From assembly GCA_900472395.1 (NCBI GenBank), contig UCHV01000011.1, positions 17,804-81,803 on the forward strand: a stretch of 64,000 bases of DNA, read 5' to 3'. The DNA comes from Hyphomicrobiales bacterium. Lineage in GTDB: Bacteria > Pseudomonadota > Alphaproteobacteria > Rhizobiales > Rhizobiaceae. The notes under the pieces were generated by a model. The model was not told the origin of the DNA and ran no database searches. It saw nothing but the letters and a program-made list of their open reading frames with translations. Below, piece by piece: positions 38,103 through 47,705 of the stretch. How positions within the stretch are numbered: position 1 is the first letter of the stretch; every line of letters begins with the position of its first letter. A program made the position numbers and the translations under genes.

Positions 38103-38573
38103 ATGGCCGATCTCTCCTCCCTGAAGGACCTCGCTTCGGCCGAAGGTCAGGCAGCTGCACCGGTTCACGTCCGCAAGGTCGATGCACAGGGCCGCTCCTA
38201 CGCCACCGGCAAGCGCAAGAACGCCATCGCCCGCGTATGGGTCAAGGCTGGTTCTGGCAAGATCATCATCAACGGCCGTGACTTCACGACCTACTTCGCC
38301 CGTCCGGTTCTGCAGATGATCCTGCAGCAGCCGCTGGTCGCAGCAGCTCGCTCGGGTCAGTTCGACATCATCGCTACCGTTACCGGTGGCGGTCTGTCCG
38401 GTCAGGCCGGTGCTGTTCGTCACGGCGTCTCCAAGGCTCTCACCTACTTCGAACCGGGCCTGCGCTCGGTCCTGAAGAAGGGTGGCTTCTTGACCCGCGA
38501 CAGCCGCGTTGTCGAGCGTAAAAAGTACGGTAAGGCCAAGGCTCGCCGTTCGTTCCAGTTCTCGAAGCGTTAA
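38103..38573 (+). CDS. rpsI: 30S ribosomal protein S9
   Basis: This 156-residue protein starts [16 protein letters not shown], an extended N-terminus typical of alphaproteobacteria. Core features are [37 protein letters not shown] and the C-terminal [17 protein letters not shown], whose tail contacts P-site tRNA. Terminator follows. Co-transcribed with rplM. Confidence 0.98.
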   Translation: MADLSSLKDLASAEGQAAAPVHVRKVDAQGRSYATGKRKNAIARVWVKAGSGKIIINGRDFTTYFARPVLQMILQQPLVAAARSGQFDIIATVTGGGLSGQAGAVRHGVSKALTYFEPGLRSVLKKGGFLTRDSRVVERKKYGKAKARRSFQFSKR

Positions 38574-38597
38574 TCGTTTCAGGAATTCTGCTTTTGG

Positions 38598-38627
38598 AAA
38601 GGCGGGGCTTTGGCTCCGCCTTTTTCG
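38598..38627 (+). terminator. Terminator of rplM-rpsI
   Basis: AAAGGCGGGGC, TTT and GGCTCCGCCTTTTTC form a GC-rich stem followed by a T tract, 25 bp after the rpsI stop. Confidence 0.8.
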
Positions 38628-38718
38628 TTTGCACGGCATCGATCAAGATTTCGCATTTGCCCATCAACGGATGCTGGCCAAACTGGGTGCGAACCGTTTT
38701 CGAAAAAGGGAATCATCC

Positions 38719-39063
38719 ATGTCGCTGCCATCTCCCGCGCTCTTCGCGCACCTTCCGCAACCGCCCTATTACATCGTCGCCTTCTCTTCCTGTCGCACCG
38801 AGGGGGACAATGGTTACGACAACATGGCCGACGCCATGGTCTCCCTCGCCAGCCAGCAGCCGGGTTTTCTCGGCGTCGAAAGCGCCCGCGGCATTGACGG
38901 GTTCGGCATAACCAATTCCTATTGGGCGGACAAGGACAGCATTCGCGCCTGGAAGGCGGTCGTCTCGCACGCGGCGGCGCAGAAAACCGGACGCGAACGC
39001 TGGTACGAGGATTACCAGGTGCGGATTGCCCGGGTGGAGCGCGCCTACGGCTTCGACAGATAG
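38719..39063 (+). CDS. Antibiotic biosynthesis monooxygenase (ABM) domain-like protein
   Basis: This 114-residue protein starts at ATG 38719 (MSLPSPALFAHLPQPPYYIV). The small ferredoxin-like barrel fits the ABM family: PYYIVAFSSCRTEGDNGYD, GFLGVESARGIDGFGI and SYWADKDSIRAWK. Typical members are heme- or quinol-type monooxygenases or stress-related dimers, but no activity can be inferred. It lies 8 bp upstream of speB, so it is probably co-transcribed. Confidence 0.8.
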   Translation: MSLPSPALFAHLPQPPYYIVAFSSCRTEGDNGYDNMADAMVSLASQQPGFLGVESARGIDGFGITNSYWADKDSIRAWKAVVSHAAAQKTGRERWYEDYQVRIARVERAYGFDR

Positions 39064-39071
39064 GAAAGAGC

Positions 39072-40022
39072 ATGGCCAGCAGATCGATCGACAACGCCTT
39101 TACCGCAGGTTCGATGCGCGGTGCGGCTACCGACCCGACCTATGCCGGTGCGCTTTCCTTCATGCGCCGCCGCTACGGCAAGGATGTCGAGGGCGCCGAT
39201 GCGGTCGTGCTCGGCATTCCCTTCGATGCCGCCGTGTCGAACCGGCCGGGCGCCCGCTTCGGGCCACAGGCGATCCGTCGTGCCTCGGCGATTTTCGACA
39301 ACGACCCGCAATACCCGTTTTCCCGTGACCTTTTCGAAGCCATGGCCGTGGTGGATTACGGTGACGTTCTGCTCGATTACGGCAACCACCAGAAGACACC
39401 CGGCCTCATCGAGGCGGAGGCGACGAAGATCATCATGTCGGGTGCGTTCCTGCTGTCCCTCGGCGGCGACCATTTTGTCACCTGGCCATTACTGAAGGCG
39501 CACGCCGCCAGACACGGCCCTCTCGCCCTCGTCCATTTCGATGCCCATCAGGACACATGGGACGATGATGGAGAACGTATCGACCACGGCTCCTTCGTAA
39601 CCCGCGCCGTGCGCGAAGGCGTCATAGATGCCGGACATTCGATCCAGATCGGCATTCGCACCCATGCGCCGGAGGATTTCGGCATCGAGATCATGTATGG
39701 TCATGAGGTCGAGGACCTGAGCGCGCAACAGATCGCGGACAGGATAGTTGCTCTTGTCGGTGAAAGGCCCGCTTATCTGACCTTCGATATCGACTGCCTC
39801 GATCCAGCTTTCGCACCCGGCACCGGCACACCGGTCGCAGGCGGCCCGACGAGCGCCAAAATCCTGTCGGTCCTGCGAAAGCTCGGGCCGCTCGATATCC
39901 GTGGTGCCGATGTGGTCGAGGTGGCGCCGGCCTATGACCATGCCGATATCACCGCCATTGCCGGGGCAAGCGTTGCAATGTATATGCTCGGGCTGAAAGC
40001 GGAGCGTCTCGCTCAGCGTTGA
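39072..40022 (+). CDS. speB: Agmatinase
   Basis: This 316-residue ureohydrolase starts at ATG 39072, after GGAAAG. The binuclear manganese site is conserved: H134 (LGGDHF), D157, H159 and D161 (HFDAHQD) and D239 and D241 (TFDIDCLDPAFAPGTG). It converts agmatine to putrescine and urea, providing polyamines. The guanidino- versus arginine-specificity cannot be read from sequence alone; arginase-type or guanidinobutyrase activity is possible. It lies close after the ABM gene. Confidence 0.92.
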   Translation: MASRSIDNAFTAGSMRGAATDPTYAGALSFMRRRYGKDVEGADAVVLGIPFDAAVSNRPGARFGPQAIRRASAIFDNDPQYPFSRDLFEAMAVVDYGDVLLDYGNHQKTPGLIEAEATKIIMSGAFLLSLGGDHFVTWPLLKAHAARHGPLALVHFDAHQDTWDDDGERIDHGSFVTRAVREGVIDAGHSIQIGIRTHAPEDFGIEIMYGHEVEDLSAQQIADRIVALVGERPAYLTFDIDCLDPAFAPGTGTPVAGGPTSAKILSVLRKLGPLDIRGADVVEVAPAYDHADITAIAGASVAMYMLGLKAERLAQR

Positions 40023-40095
40023 ATCTCTGAATGAACCGGTTGGAAAATCGCTTCCGGCCGCACCTCCAAGCCTCTGATTTTATGGGACAACGACC

Positions 40096-41028
40096 ATGAC
40101 AGCAAAGATCTTCATCGATGGCGAACACGGCACGACAGGGCTGCAGATCCGCACCCGCATGGCCGGTCGCCGCGACGTTGAGCTGCTGTCCATTCCCGAA
40201 GCCGAGCGCCGCAATGCGGCAATGCGCGAAGACCTGCTCAACAGCGCCGACATCGCCATTCTCTGCCTGCCCGACGACGCTTCCAAGGAAGCCGTCTCGA
40301 TGCTTGCCGGCAATAACACCGTGCGCATCATCGATACCTCCACCGCCTATCGCGTTGCGCCGGACTGGGCTTACGGTTTTGCGGAACTGGACAAGGGCCA
40401 GGCCGACAAGATCCGTTCCGCCCGCCATGTCTCCAATCCGGGTTGTTACCCGACAGGTGCCGTGTCTCTGCTGCGCCCGCTGCGCGCAGCCGGTCTGCTA
40501 CCGGACGGCTATCCGGTCTCGGTCAACGCGGTCTCGGGCTACACCGGCGGCGGCAAGCAACTGATCGGCCAGATGGAAGATACGTCACGCGAAGACGCCA
40601 TTTCCGCCAATAATTTCCTCTATGGCCTGACGCTCAAGCACAAGCACGTGCCGGAGATGAAGACGCATGGCCTTCTCGACCGCGCGCCCCTCTTCTCGCC
40701 TTCGGTCGGTCGCTTCGCGCAGGGCATGATCGTGCAGGTGCCGCTCTTCCTCGAAGATCTTTCGGAAGACGCGACCGTCGAAAACATTCATGCGGCGCTT
40801 GTTGCCCATTATGCGGGGCAGAACATCGTTTCTGTCGTATCGCTTGAGGAAAGCTCCAAGCTGCCGCGCGTCGATGCCGAAGAACTGGTCAACACCGACA
40901 ATATGAAGCTTTTCGTGTTCGGTGCGCCGGGCGGGGATCACGTCAATCTGGTCGCACTGCTCGACAATCTCGGTAAGGGTGCCTCCGGTGCCGCCGTGCA
41001 GAACATGGACCTGATGCTGTCCGCGTGA
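40096..41028 (+). CDS. argC: N-acetyl-gamma-glutamyl-phosphate reductase (type 2)
   Basis: This 310-residue NADPH-dependent reductase catalyses the third step of arginine biosynthesis. It starts [19 protein letters not shown]; the Rossmann region has a GEHGTTGL motif and the catalytic Cys is C117 ([10 protein letters not shown]). The shorter length (about 310) and sequence type mark the alphaproteobacterial 'short' ArgC. Its stop overlaps the start of the next gene by 4 bp. Supplied arginine feeds the agmatine pathway upstream. Confidence 0.95.
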   Translation: MTAKIFIDGEHGTTGLQIRTRMAGRRDVELLSIPEAERRNAAMREDLLNSADIAILCLPDDASKEAVSMLAGNNTVRIIDTSTAYRVAPDWAYGFAELDKGQADKIRSARHVSNPGCYPTGAVSLLRPLRAAGLLPDGYPVSVNAVSGYTGGGKQLIGQMEDTSREDAISANNFLYGLTLKHKHVPEMKTHGLLDRAPLFSPSVGRFAQGMIVQVPLFLEDLSEDATVENIHAALVAHYAGQNIVSVVSLEESSKLPRVDAEELVNTDNMKLFVFGAPGGDHVNLVALLDNLGKGASGAAVQNMDLMLSA

Positions 41029-41867
41029 CGGCGACGGCCAATATCTCTTTCCCAGCGGAATGGCGGGCGGAAAACGCCCGCCAGATTGCCGATACCGTGG
41101 TCGGCACGGTGTTTGAGGTAACGGTCGACGAACAGCCCGCCATCGTGAAGGTGCTGAAAGCGAAGGCCCTTGAAGACAGCCTGCGCGGGGCGGCCTTCAT
41201 GGAGTGGCGCAAGGGCATCGGCTGCGTGAAACTGTTCGCGCGGTCAGAAAACATGTTGCTGATGGAACATGCCGGCAGCCTCACACTTCGAGACCGCCTA
41301 CTCTCCCACGGCGATGAGGACGCGACCCGTATAGCCGCCGACGTTCTGCTCACCTATCACCAGTCCTCGCAGACCTTTCCGCCTGCCCGCCTCCAGCCCC
41401 TTACCCGCTATTTCGCCAGCCTGTTTGCAAAGGCGGAAAGCGACCGGAGAGAAGGGATGGAAACCATCTTCACCGAAGGTGCGCGGATGGCGCAGAACCT
41501 GATCGCTGACCAGCGGGACATCAAGCCGCTGCATGGCGATCTGCACCACGAAAACATCATGTCCGGGCCGCGAGGATGGCTGATCATCGATCCGGTCGGT
41601 CTGATCGGCGATGCGGCGATGGACGTCGCAAACATGTTTTCCAACCCGCTCGACCGCTTCGACCTGACACGCAATGAGGCGCGAATTACCTCGATGGCAG
41701 GTATTTTCGCCGATGCGTTGGGCCGCGATATACGCACCATCCTGTGCTACGCATTCGCTTACGGCTGCCTCTCGGCAGCATGGCACGAAGAAGATGGCAA
41801 CGGACAGGACCGGGACGACGAACTTGCCGTGGTCGCAGCACTCAAAGCCGTGCTGGCGCAGGCGTGA
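41025..41867 (+). CDS. Aminoglycoside phosphotransferase-like protein (APH(6)/StrB type)
   Basis: This 280-residue kinase-fold protein starts at GTG 41025, overlapping argC by 4 bp. The Brenner-type catalytic loop [11 protein letters not shown] and the magnesium-binding [17 protein letters not shown] fit the APH(6)-hur family of streptomycin-type phosphotransferases. Chromosomal homologues in soil bacteria are common and need not confer resistance; a metabolite kinase role is possible. The translational coupling to argC is unusual. Confidence 0.82.
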   Translation: MTATANISFPAEWRAENARQIADTVVGTVFEVTVDEQPAIVKVLKAKALEDSLRGAAFMEWRKGIGCVKLFARSENMLLMEHAGSLTLRDRLLSHGDEDATRIAADVLLTYHQSSQTFPPARLQPLTRYFASLFAKAESDRREGMETIFTEGARMAQNLIADQRDIKPLHGDLHHENIMSGPRGWLIIDPVGLIGDAAMDVANMFSNPLDRFDLTRNEARITSMAGIFADALGRDIRTILCYAFAYGCLSAAWHEEDGNGQDRDDELAVVAALKAVLAQA

Positions 41868-41873
41868 TTGCCT

Positions 41874-42974
41874 TCAGGCCTTGAGATCGGCTGCAATCTG
41901 TTGCGGATATTCGCCGACATACCCTCGCCAATGCGCCACGGCATAACCCAGCACGATCAACGCGCCGCCCTGATGAGCCAGCGCCAAATCGAGCGGCACC
42001 TGCCACAGAAGCGTCAGGATACCGATAACAGCCTGTCCGCAGACCAGCGCAAAGAGGATGATCGACCGCGTTGCGTAGACGCTGGAAGGCGCCTTCGAGA
42101 GCGTGATCAGCATGTGAACAAGCGTGGCGGCAAGGATGAGATAGGCGCCGCAGCGATGTACGAACTGCACCGTCTTGTGGTTCTCAAACAGGTTGATCCA
42201 CCAGGGATCACGGATGAAGAGGTCAGCGGGAATATAGGCCCCGTCCATCAAGGGCCAGGTGTTGTAGCTGAGGCCCGCGTCGAGACCGGCAACAAGTGCA
42301 CCGAGATAGATCTGGAACAGGGCGAGGAAAGCGATGCCGCCGGCAGCCCACACGGAATAACGTGTCGGCGGTGCATCGCGCCGCTGCGAGGTCAGACCGC
42401 GCATGATCCAGATACAGGCGGAAAAGATCAGACAGGCGATGACCAGATGCGTCGCCAGCCGGTATTGCGAGACGCTGGTCAACTTGGTGAGGCCGGATGA
42501 CACCATCCACCAGCCGATAAAACCCTGGAAGCCGCCAAGCGCCAAGGTGCCGACCAGCGGCCAGCGAACCCGCTTTTCGATACGCCCAGTCAGCCAGAAG
42601 AAGGCAAGCGGAAGTGCGAAGATCAGGCCGATGGCGCGCGCGAGAAAACGGTGCGCCCATTCCCACCAGAAGATCGATTTGAAATCCTCGACCGTCATGT
42701 GGCTGTTGAGTTGCTCGTATTGAGGAATACGCTGGTAGAGTTGAAACTCCTCTTCCCACTCGGCGGCATTGAGCGGCGGGATGACGCCGTGGATCGGCTT
42801 CCATTCGGTGATGGAGAGGCCGCTGTCGGTCAGGCGCGTGGCACCGCCGACCAGCACAAGACAGAACAGCGTCAGAATGACGAAACCCAGCCAGAGGCGC
42901 ACCGCTTTCCGGTTCTTCGCCAGCTTGTGTGTGTCTGCGTTGAAATCTGCTGCCGTCGTATTCATCACCGACAT
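41874..42974 (-). CDS. ctaA: Heme A synthase (Cox15/CtaA)
   Basis: This 366-residue membrane enzyme converts heme O to heme A for cytochrome aa3 oxidase. It starts at ATG 42974 (MSVMNTTAADFN), since AGGG lies at good distance; an ATG at 42983 is the alternative. About eight helices carry the heme-ligand histidines in HRFLARAIG (near 110), ATHLVIACL, VHRCGAYLILAATLVH and LAHQGGALIVL. The acidic TEWKPIHGVIPP loop is typical. Convergent with the APH-like gene (6 bp). Confidence 0.95.
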   Translation of the reverse strand: MSVMNTTAADFNADTHKLAKNRKAVRLWLGFVILTLFCLVLVGGATRLTDSGLSITEWKPIHGVIPPLNAAEWEEEFQLYQRIPQYEQLNSHMTVEDFKSIFWWEWAHRFLARAIGLIFALPLAFFWLTGRIEKRVRWPLVGTLALGGFQGFIGWWMVSSGLTKLTSVSQYRLATHLVIACLIFSACIWIMRGLTSQRRDAPPTRYSVWAAGGIAFLALFQIYLGALVAGLDAGLSYNTWPLMDGAYIPADLFIRDPWWINLFENHKTVQFVHRCGAYLILAATLVHMLITLSKAPSSVYATRSIILFALVCGQAVIGILTLLWQVPLDLALAHQGGALIVLGYAVAHWRGYVGEYPQQIAADLKA

Positions 42975-43115
42975 CCGTCTCATCCCTGCTGAGGAACTTC
43001 ATGAGCGTCTTGCTGCGCGCTTTTGCCCGTTGCTTTGCCCGATGCCCCCGTGCAAAACAAGTCCTTCAGCTTTGCGGCATGCGGTCGCGGCTTGACGGGA
43101 GAGCTTGACGAAAAA

Positions 43116-43331
43116 ATGTATCCGCGCCTCAGAAGCTTTATCGGCACGATCCTCATCATCATCCTGGTGATCGTTTATGCGCTGGTCGCGACAACCGTCG
43201 CCTCATTGCTTCTCGCGACATCGCCGTGGTGGGTTCATTTCCTGTACTTCCTGCTTTCCGGGCTGCTTTGGATCCTGCCGGCCATGCTGATCATCAAGTG
43301 GATGGCAGGACCGAGGCCGCCGCGCACGTGA
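43116..43331 (+). CDS. DUF2842 family small membrane protein
   Basis: This 71-residue protein starts at ATG 43116 (MYPRLRSFIGTILIII) and has two transmembrane helices (FIGTILIIILVIVYALVATT and a FLYFLLSGLLWILPAM segment). It matches DUF2842, a small alphaproteobacterial family of unknown function. Longer frames upstream are not family-like. The position beside ctaA is also seen in relatives, but a role in respiration is speculative. Confidence 0.8.
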   Translation: MYPRLRSFIGTILIIILVIVYALVATTVASLLLATSPWWVHFLYFLLSGLLWILPAMLIIKWMAGPRPPRT

Positions 43332-43439
43332 ACACTGGCGGCATTGACCGGACCTTAACCACCCGGACCGGAATCATTTCTGCGCAGCGCGCATAAACCG
43401 ATTGTTGCAACTCCGCTTGTATTTTTGCACGTGAATGTG

Positions 43440-44705
43440 ATGGCGGAGATGGGCGTGCAGCGGCCTCAGTCTGATTTCGAAACAGTTCTCGATGCGACAG
43501 CGCCTCCCCCAGGCGCCTTTGTTGCCCCTCAGCCGTTCCCGATTGGCAACCTGCATCTCGACCTTGTCGATCGCATGGAGGACATCGAGGCCGATTGGAG
43601 GCGGCTGGAGGCGCTGCCGCAGAATTCTCTGCACCAGGCCTATGACTGGTGCCGTGCGTGGCACAAGGCTCATCAAGCCCCCCTCCTTGTCGTGCGCGGG
43701 CAGATCGATGGCCGCACCGTGATGATCCTGCCGCTTGAAGCGGTGCGGGAGAATGGCGGGACCACCGCTCGTTTCCTCGGTGGACGTTTCAACAACATCA
43801 ACAGCGGCCTGCTGGACGACGATTTCCGATATCTCGATGGCGAAGCCGTGCAAGCCATCGCTGTCATGCTAAAGGCGCTGCTGAAAGGTCATGCCGATTT
43901 GCTGGCAATGGATACGGTGCCACTCATCTGGCGGGATGCTGCACATCCCTTGACCGGTCTTACGGCTATCGAAGACGCCAACCGCACGTTTCAACTGCCG
44001 CTTTTTCCCAGTTTCGAGCAGACGCTTGCGCAAGTGCATGCCAAACGTCGACGCAAGAAATTTCGCGTGCAGGAGCGCCGTCTTACGGAAAAAGGCGGAT
44101 ACGAGCACGTCGTTGCCACCACAACAGATGACAAACGCGCGCTTCTGGAAATCTTTTTCGAACAGAAAACGGCACGTTTCCGTTTGCATGGCCTGCCGGA
44201 CGTGTTTCAGACACCGGAGAAAAGAGCGTTTTTCCGTCACTTGGTGGATGTTTCTCCGCAAGGTCTCGATACGCCACTCGAACTGCACGCCATCCGCCTG
44301 AAGGGAGAATACGAGGGAAGGATCGCTGCCGTGTCCGGCCTTTCCCGAAAGGGCGATCATGTCGTCTGTCAGTTCGGATCGATCGACGATACGCTGGTTC
44401 CAGAAGCAAGTCCGGGCGAACTGCTGTTCTGGCTGATGATCGAGCGGTCCTGCCAGAGCGGCGCAAGGCTGTTCGATTTCGGCGTCGGCGACCAACCTTA
44501 TAAACGCGGCTGGTGCACGGTGGAGACCGTCACCCACGATCTTCTGGTGCCGATCAACTTCCGTGGCCGATTGATGGTACTTTTGCTGGCTCTGAAAAAT
44601 CGCGCCAAGGGCACGATCAAACGCAATCGGGCGATCTATGGCTGGCTGCAAAAACTGCGTGCCGGCAGGCAAGCGCCACAAACAGCGCCTGCCGATAGCG
44701 ATTAA
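43440..44705 (+). CDS. GNAT/CelD (BioF2)-like acyltransferase of the polysaccharide locus
   Basis: This 421-residue protein starts at ATG 43440 (MAEMGVQRPQSDFETVLDA); a TTG at 43425 and ATG at 43449 are alternatives. The first 40 residues are disordered. Two GNAT-type halves follow, with ALPQNSLHQAYDWCRAWHKA and a second ELLFWLMIERSCQSGARLFDFGVGDQPYKRGW region, typical of CelD/FemAB-like acyltransferases in EPS loci. It may acylate a sugar precursor. It converges with the Wzc-type gene. Confidence 0.85.
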   Translation: MAEMGVQRPQSDFETVLDATAPPPGAFVAPQPFPIGNLHLDLVDRMEDIEADWRRLEALPQNSLHQAYDWCRAWHKAHQAPLLVVRGQIDGRTVMILPLEAVRENGGTTARFLGGRFNNINSGLLDDDFRYLDGEAVQAIAVMLKALLKGHADLLAMDTVPLIWRDAAHPLTGLTAIEDANRTFQLPLFPSFEQTLAQVHAKRRRKKFRVQERRLTEKGGYEHVVATTTDDKRALLEIFFEQKTARFRLHGLPDVFQTPEKRAFFRHLVDVSPQGLDTPLELHAIRLKGEYEGRIAAVSGLSRKGDHVVCQFGSIDDTLVPEASPGELLFWLMIERSCQSGARLFDFGVGDQPYKRGWCTVETVTHDLLVPINFRGRLMVLLLALKNRAKGTIKRNRAIYGWLQKLRAGRQAPQTAPADSD

Positions 44706-44711
44706 ACCGGC

Positions 44712-46904
44712 TCAGGCTGCCCGGCTGCTGCGTGTCGCAGGGCTACCATCGCTTTTGGTCGGCGGGGTCAGCGTCGTGCCGGCCATGATCATGAGGTTGT
44801 GATAACCGGCAGCTTCGAAAACCTCCGCGGTTTCCGTCAGGCGCTTCTCGTCGAAACCGGGAGCCGAAATGACGATATCGGTATCCTTGCTGCGCGTCAG
44901 GCGCGAAAGGTTGGCGATTTCGGCCGGGCCGCATTCGACCAGCACCACGTCATAAACACCTGCAAGTCCGTCAATGATCATGCCCAGACGATCGGCACTG
45001 CGCATGGCGGTTGCGCCATCTGCAGTACCACGCGGCACGACATGGGCATCGGACAGGCGATCCGGGTGGATGGTATCGGCAAAAGCTGCCGCTCCGGTCA
45101 GGAGATCGGTGATGCCTGGCAGCGCCTTTCCGCTTGCCATCAGGCGGGTTGGGCAGGATGAGCCGGTCATATCGACCAGAACCACCGTATGCCCTGCCTC
45201 GGCCAATTCACGCGCCAGCATGACCGTGGCAGTGGAACCCTCATCGCCACTCGGCGAAACGGCGACGGCCACCTGCACCTTGCGGCCAATGATGTAATCA
45301 CGCACTGCCTCGATGCTGAAGGCGTCATCCTGCGCGCGCACCACTTCGCTGGCAACGACCGCCTCAACCGGCGTGGTTGCCACTTCGGCAATAACCGTGG
45401 GCTTGCCTGCAGGTTCGACCAATGTCGCCTCCGGCTTGGCATCAGGTTTGGCGACGGGCTTGGGCGGTTCGATGACGCGAGCCCGCGGTTCGATCTCAGT
45501 CGTTTCGACGTCGGTCGGTCGCAGACCACGGCCACCGAACAGTGCGATCAACAGTACGACAATCGTGCTGACGACAAGCGTCGCCAGTGCCACGACAATG
45601 GTGATCGGGAGGATTTTCGGGAAATAGGGTTCGGCCGGTTCACCCGCCGTCGAGATGACGCGGGCATCGGCCGGCGTCGAATTGCGGTCGATTCTCGAGG
45701 TCGCTTCGCGGTAACGGGCAAGATAGGTTTCAAGCAACTGGCGCTGGGAAGTCGCCTCACGCTCAAGAGCGCGCAGACCCACCTCCTCTTCACCGGCACG
45801 GGCCGAATCGGCCTTCAGGCCGTTCAGCTGCTGAATGAGCTGCGTTTCGCGCAGCCGCGCCACGTTGGCCTCACCTTCGATACTCGCGAGGATCTTGCGC
45901 GTTTCGTTCTGGATTTGCTGGCGGATGCCGGAAAGCTGCGCCCGCAGGCCTCTCAGCCGCGGATGGCCATCCATCAGCGAGGTGGAGAGGTCGGAGATCT
46001 GCCCCTGCAGACCGGCTTCGGTTTCCTTCAACCGCTGGATCATGGCCGAACCGACCACATCGCTCAGCGTATCGGACGGGCGTCCTGCCTCAAGCGCATT
46101 GCGGACATTCTGGGCGCGCGCCTCGGCATTGGCGCGCTCGCCCCTCACCCGCGCAAGTTCGGCGGAAATGTCGTTGAGCTGCTGGTTTGACAGATTGTTG
46201 GTATCGCTGGTGCGGAACAGGCCGGAAGACGAGCGGTAATCCGCCACCTTCTTTTCCGCCTCATTGACGCGCCTGGTCAGCGTCGCGATTTCCGGCTCCA
46301 GCCATTTGGCGGCTTCCGCATGGGTATCGAGCTTGGCGCCGCTCTGGATGCTCAGGTAAACTTCTGCCATCCGGTTCGGTATGGCTGCAGCGAGCTTGGC
46401 ATCTTCGGAACTGAATTCGATGGCGATGACGCGCGAGCCTTCGACAGGATAGACCTGCAGTTTTTCACGGAACGCCTTCATCACCCGGTCTTCCGGCGGC
46501 AGATCGAGCGGGTTTTGCTGCAGGCCAAGCATGACCAGCGGATTGGGCATGGACGAATGCGCGGCGGGATCGAATTCCTTGCGCTCTGTCAGCTTCATCT
46601 CGCGCGCAACCTGCTTGATCAGGTCGGTCGATTGCAGAAGCTGCGCCTGGCTCTGTATGTTGAGGGCGTCGAGAACCGGATCGTTTGAACCGGCCGGATC
46701 GGGCAAGCCGTTCAGGGAGGGAGCTCGGTTTTCGATGAGGAGCCGCGATTCCGCCTTGTAGGCGGGCGTCATCAGGCTGGAGCCGACAAAAGCCAACACT
46801 CCGGCAAGCGCCGTTGTGGCAAGGATCGTCTTCTTCCGCTCCCAGACGGCTGAAAACAGCTGTCCGAGGTCGATATCAACATCCTGATTGCTGCCTGCTG
46901 ACAT
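44712..46904 (-). CDS. Wzc/HfsA-type polysaccharide co-polymerase with degenerate kinase domain
   Basis: This 730-residue inner-membrane protein has one helix at about 26-45, a large periplasmic coiled-coil domain (50-425), a second helix (430-457) and a cytoplasmic AAA-like domain (547-720). The Walker A region reads SPSGDEGST (550-558) and lacks the normal Gly-Lys-Ser/Thr; Walker A' is VLVDMTG (575-581) and Walker B VVLVECGP. No tyrosine cluster ends the protein. Thus the chain-length/export role is likely but BY-kinase activity doubtful. Divergent from the Wza-type gene. Confidence 0.88.
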   Translation of the reverse strand: MSAGSNQDVDIDLGQLFSAVWERKKTILATTALAGVLAFVGSSLMTPAYKAESRLLIENRAPSLNGLPDPAGSNDPVLDALNIQSQAQLLQSTDLIKQVAREMKLTERKEFDPAAHSSMPNPLVMLGLQQNPLDLPPEDRVMKAFREKLQVYPVEGSRVIAIEFSSEDAKLAAAIPNRMAEVYLSIQSGAKLDTHAEAAKWLEPEIATLTRRVNEAEKKVADYRSSSGLFRTSDTNNLSNQQLNDISAELARVRGERANAEARAQNVRNALEAGRPSDTLSDVVGSAMIQRLKETEAGLQGQISDLSTSLMDGHPRLRGLRAQLSGIRQQIQNETRKILASIEGEANVARLRETQLIQQLNGLKADSARAGEEEVGLRALEREATSQRQLLETYLARYREATSRIDRNSTPADARVISTAGEPAEPYFPKILPITIVVALATLVVSTIVVLLIALFGGRGLRPTDVETTEIEPRARVIEPPKPVAKPDAKPEATLVEPAGKPTVIAEVATTPVEAVVASEVVRAQDDAFSIEAVRDYIIGRKVQVAVAVSPSGDEGSTATVMLARELAEAGHTVVLVDMTGSSCPTRLMASGKALPGITDLLTGAAAFADTIHPDRLSDAHVVPRGTADGATAMRSADRLGMIIDGLAGVYDVVLVECGPAEIANLSRLTRSKDTDIVISAPGFDEKRLTETAEVFEAAGYHNLMIMAGTTLTPPTKSDGSPATRSSRAA

Positions 46905-47116
46905 GCCACACTCCGTACTCAGGGACTGCCGAATTTGGAAACAAGGTCTTCACCGTAAAGGATCATGGTAACTCGACCGTTAATGCGGTTCTCCGCGAAG
47001 TTGTGCGCAGCCTTTTCTTCCGCAATACACGAAAACCCAAGGATATTTACCGGACATTAACCCTAATCGATCGATAACGACCGTCATGGTTTGACTGCCG
47101 GAGCCCTGTTCGCGAA
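46905..47116. other. Divergent promoter region between the Wzc-type and Wza-type genes
   Basis: About 212 bp without a gene, which must hold the promoters for both directions. An ATCGATCGAT palindrome lies near 47070, and TTAACC at 47057-47062. Nothing further is certain. Confidence 0.4.
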
Positions 47117-47695
47117 ATGTCGTTCGCCCTTTCAAGATCAAAAATCGTATTGGCCGTTGCGCTTACAGCAACGACAATGCTTGGTGCCTGCAGCACGTAT
47201 CAGCCGGCGCCCAAAAGCTTTCAGGAAGCAACGATCCAGCCCTACAGGCTGGACAGCGGCGACCGTCTGCGCGTCAGTGTTTTCGAACAGACCGGGCTTT
47301 CCAACACCTATACCGTCGATCAGGCAGGTTACATTTCCTTCCCGCTGATCGGTCAGGTCGCGGCTCGCGGCCAGACCATGGTTGCGCTCGAAGGAGCCAT
47401 CGCCGCCAAACTCAAACAGGGCTATCTGCGTGATCCCGACGTGACGATCGAGATGGATCGCTACCGCCCGGTATTCGTGATGGGCGAAGTCGGCCGCCCC
47501 GGCCAGTATTCCTACGTGCCCGGCATGACCGCCCAGAACGCCATCGCCATTGCCGGCGGCTTCACGCCCCGCGGAAACCAGCGCGACATCGACGTGACCC
47601 GCAAGATCAACGGGCGCAGCATCACCGGCCGGACCTCGATCTCCAGCGCCGTGCTTGCCGGCGATACGATCTATGTCCGCGAGCGACTCTTCTGA
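47117..47695 (+). CDS. Short Wza-type polysaccharide export lipoprotein
   Basis: This 192-residue protein starts MSFALSRSKIVLAVALTATT with a lipoprotein signal ending TTMLGACS (cysteine about 25). It has the polysaccharide-export (Poly_export) domain (YRLDSGDRLRVSVFEQTG) and one SLBB-like domain (FVMGEVGRPGQYSYVPGM). It lacks the long C-terminal pore-forming part of Wza, so it is a short OPX protein. In the Agrobacterium upp locus the analogous gene is needed for adhesin export. Export-channel role inferred. Confidence 0.85.
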   Translation: MSFALSRSKIVLAVALTATTMLGACSTYQPAPKSFQEATIQPYRLDSGDRLRVSVFEQTGLSNTYTVDQAGYISFPLIGQVAARGQTMVALEGAIAAKLKQGYLRDPDVTIEMDRYRPVFVMGEVGRPGQYSYVPGMTAQNAIAIAGGFTPRGNQRDIDVTRKINGRSITGRTSISSAVLAGDTIYVRERLF

Positions 47696-47705
47696 TCGCT
47701 CTCAC

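Noticed and set aside
37348..38187. 279-residue frame opposite rplM
   Set aside because: Shadow of the ribosomal protein gene, which is certain on the plus strand.
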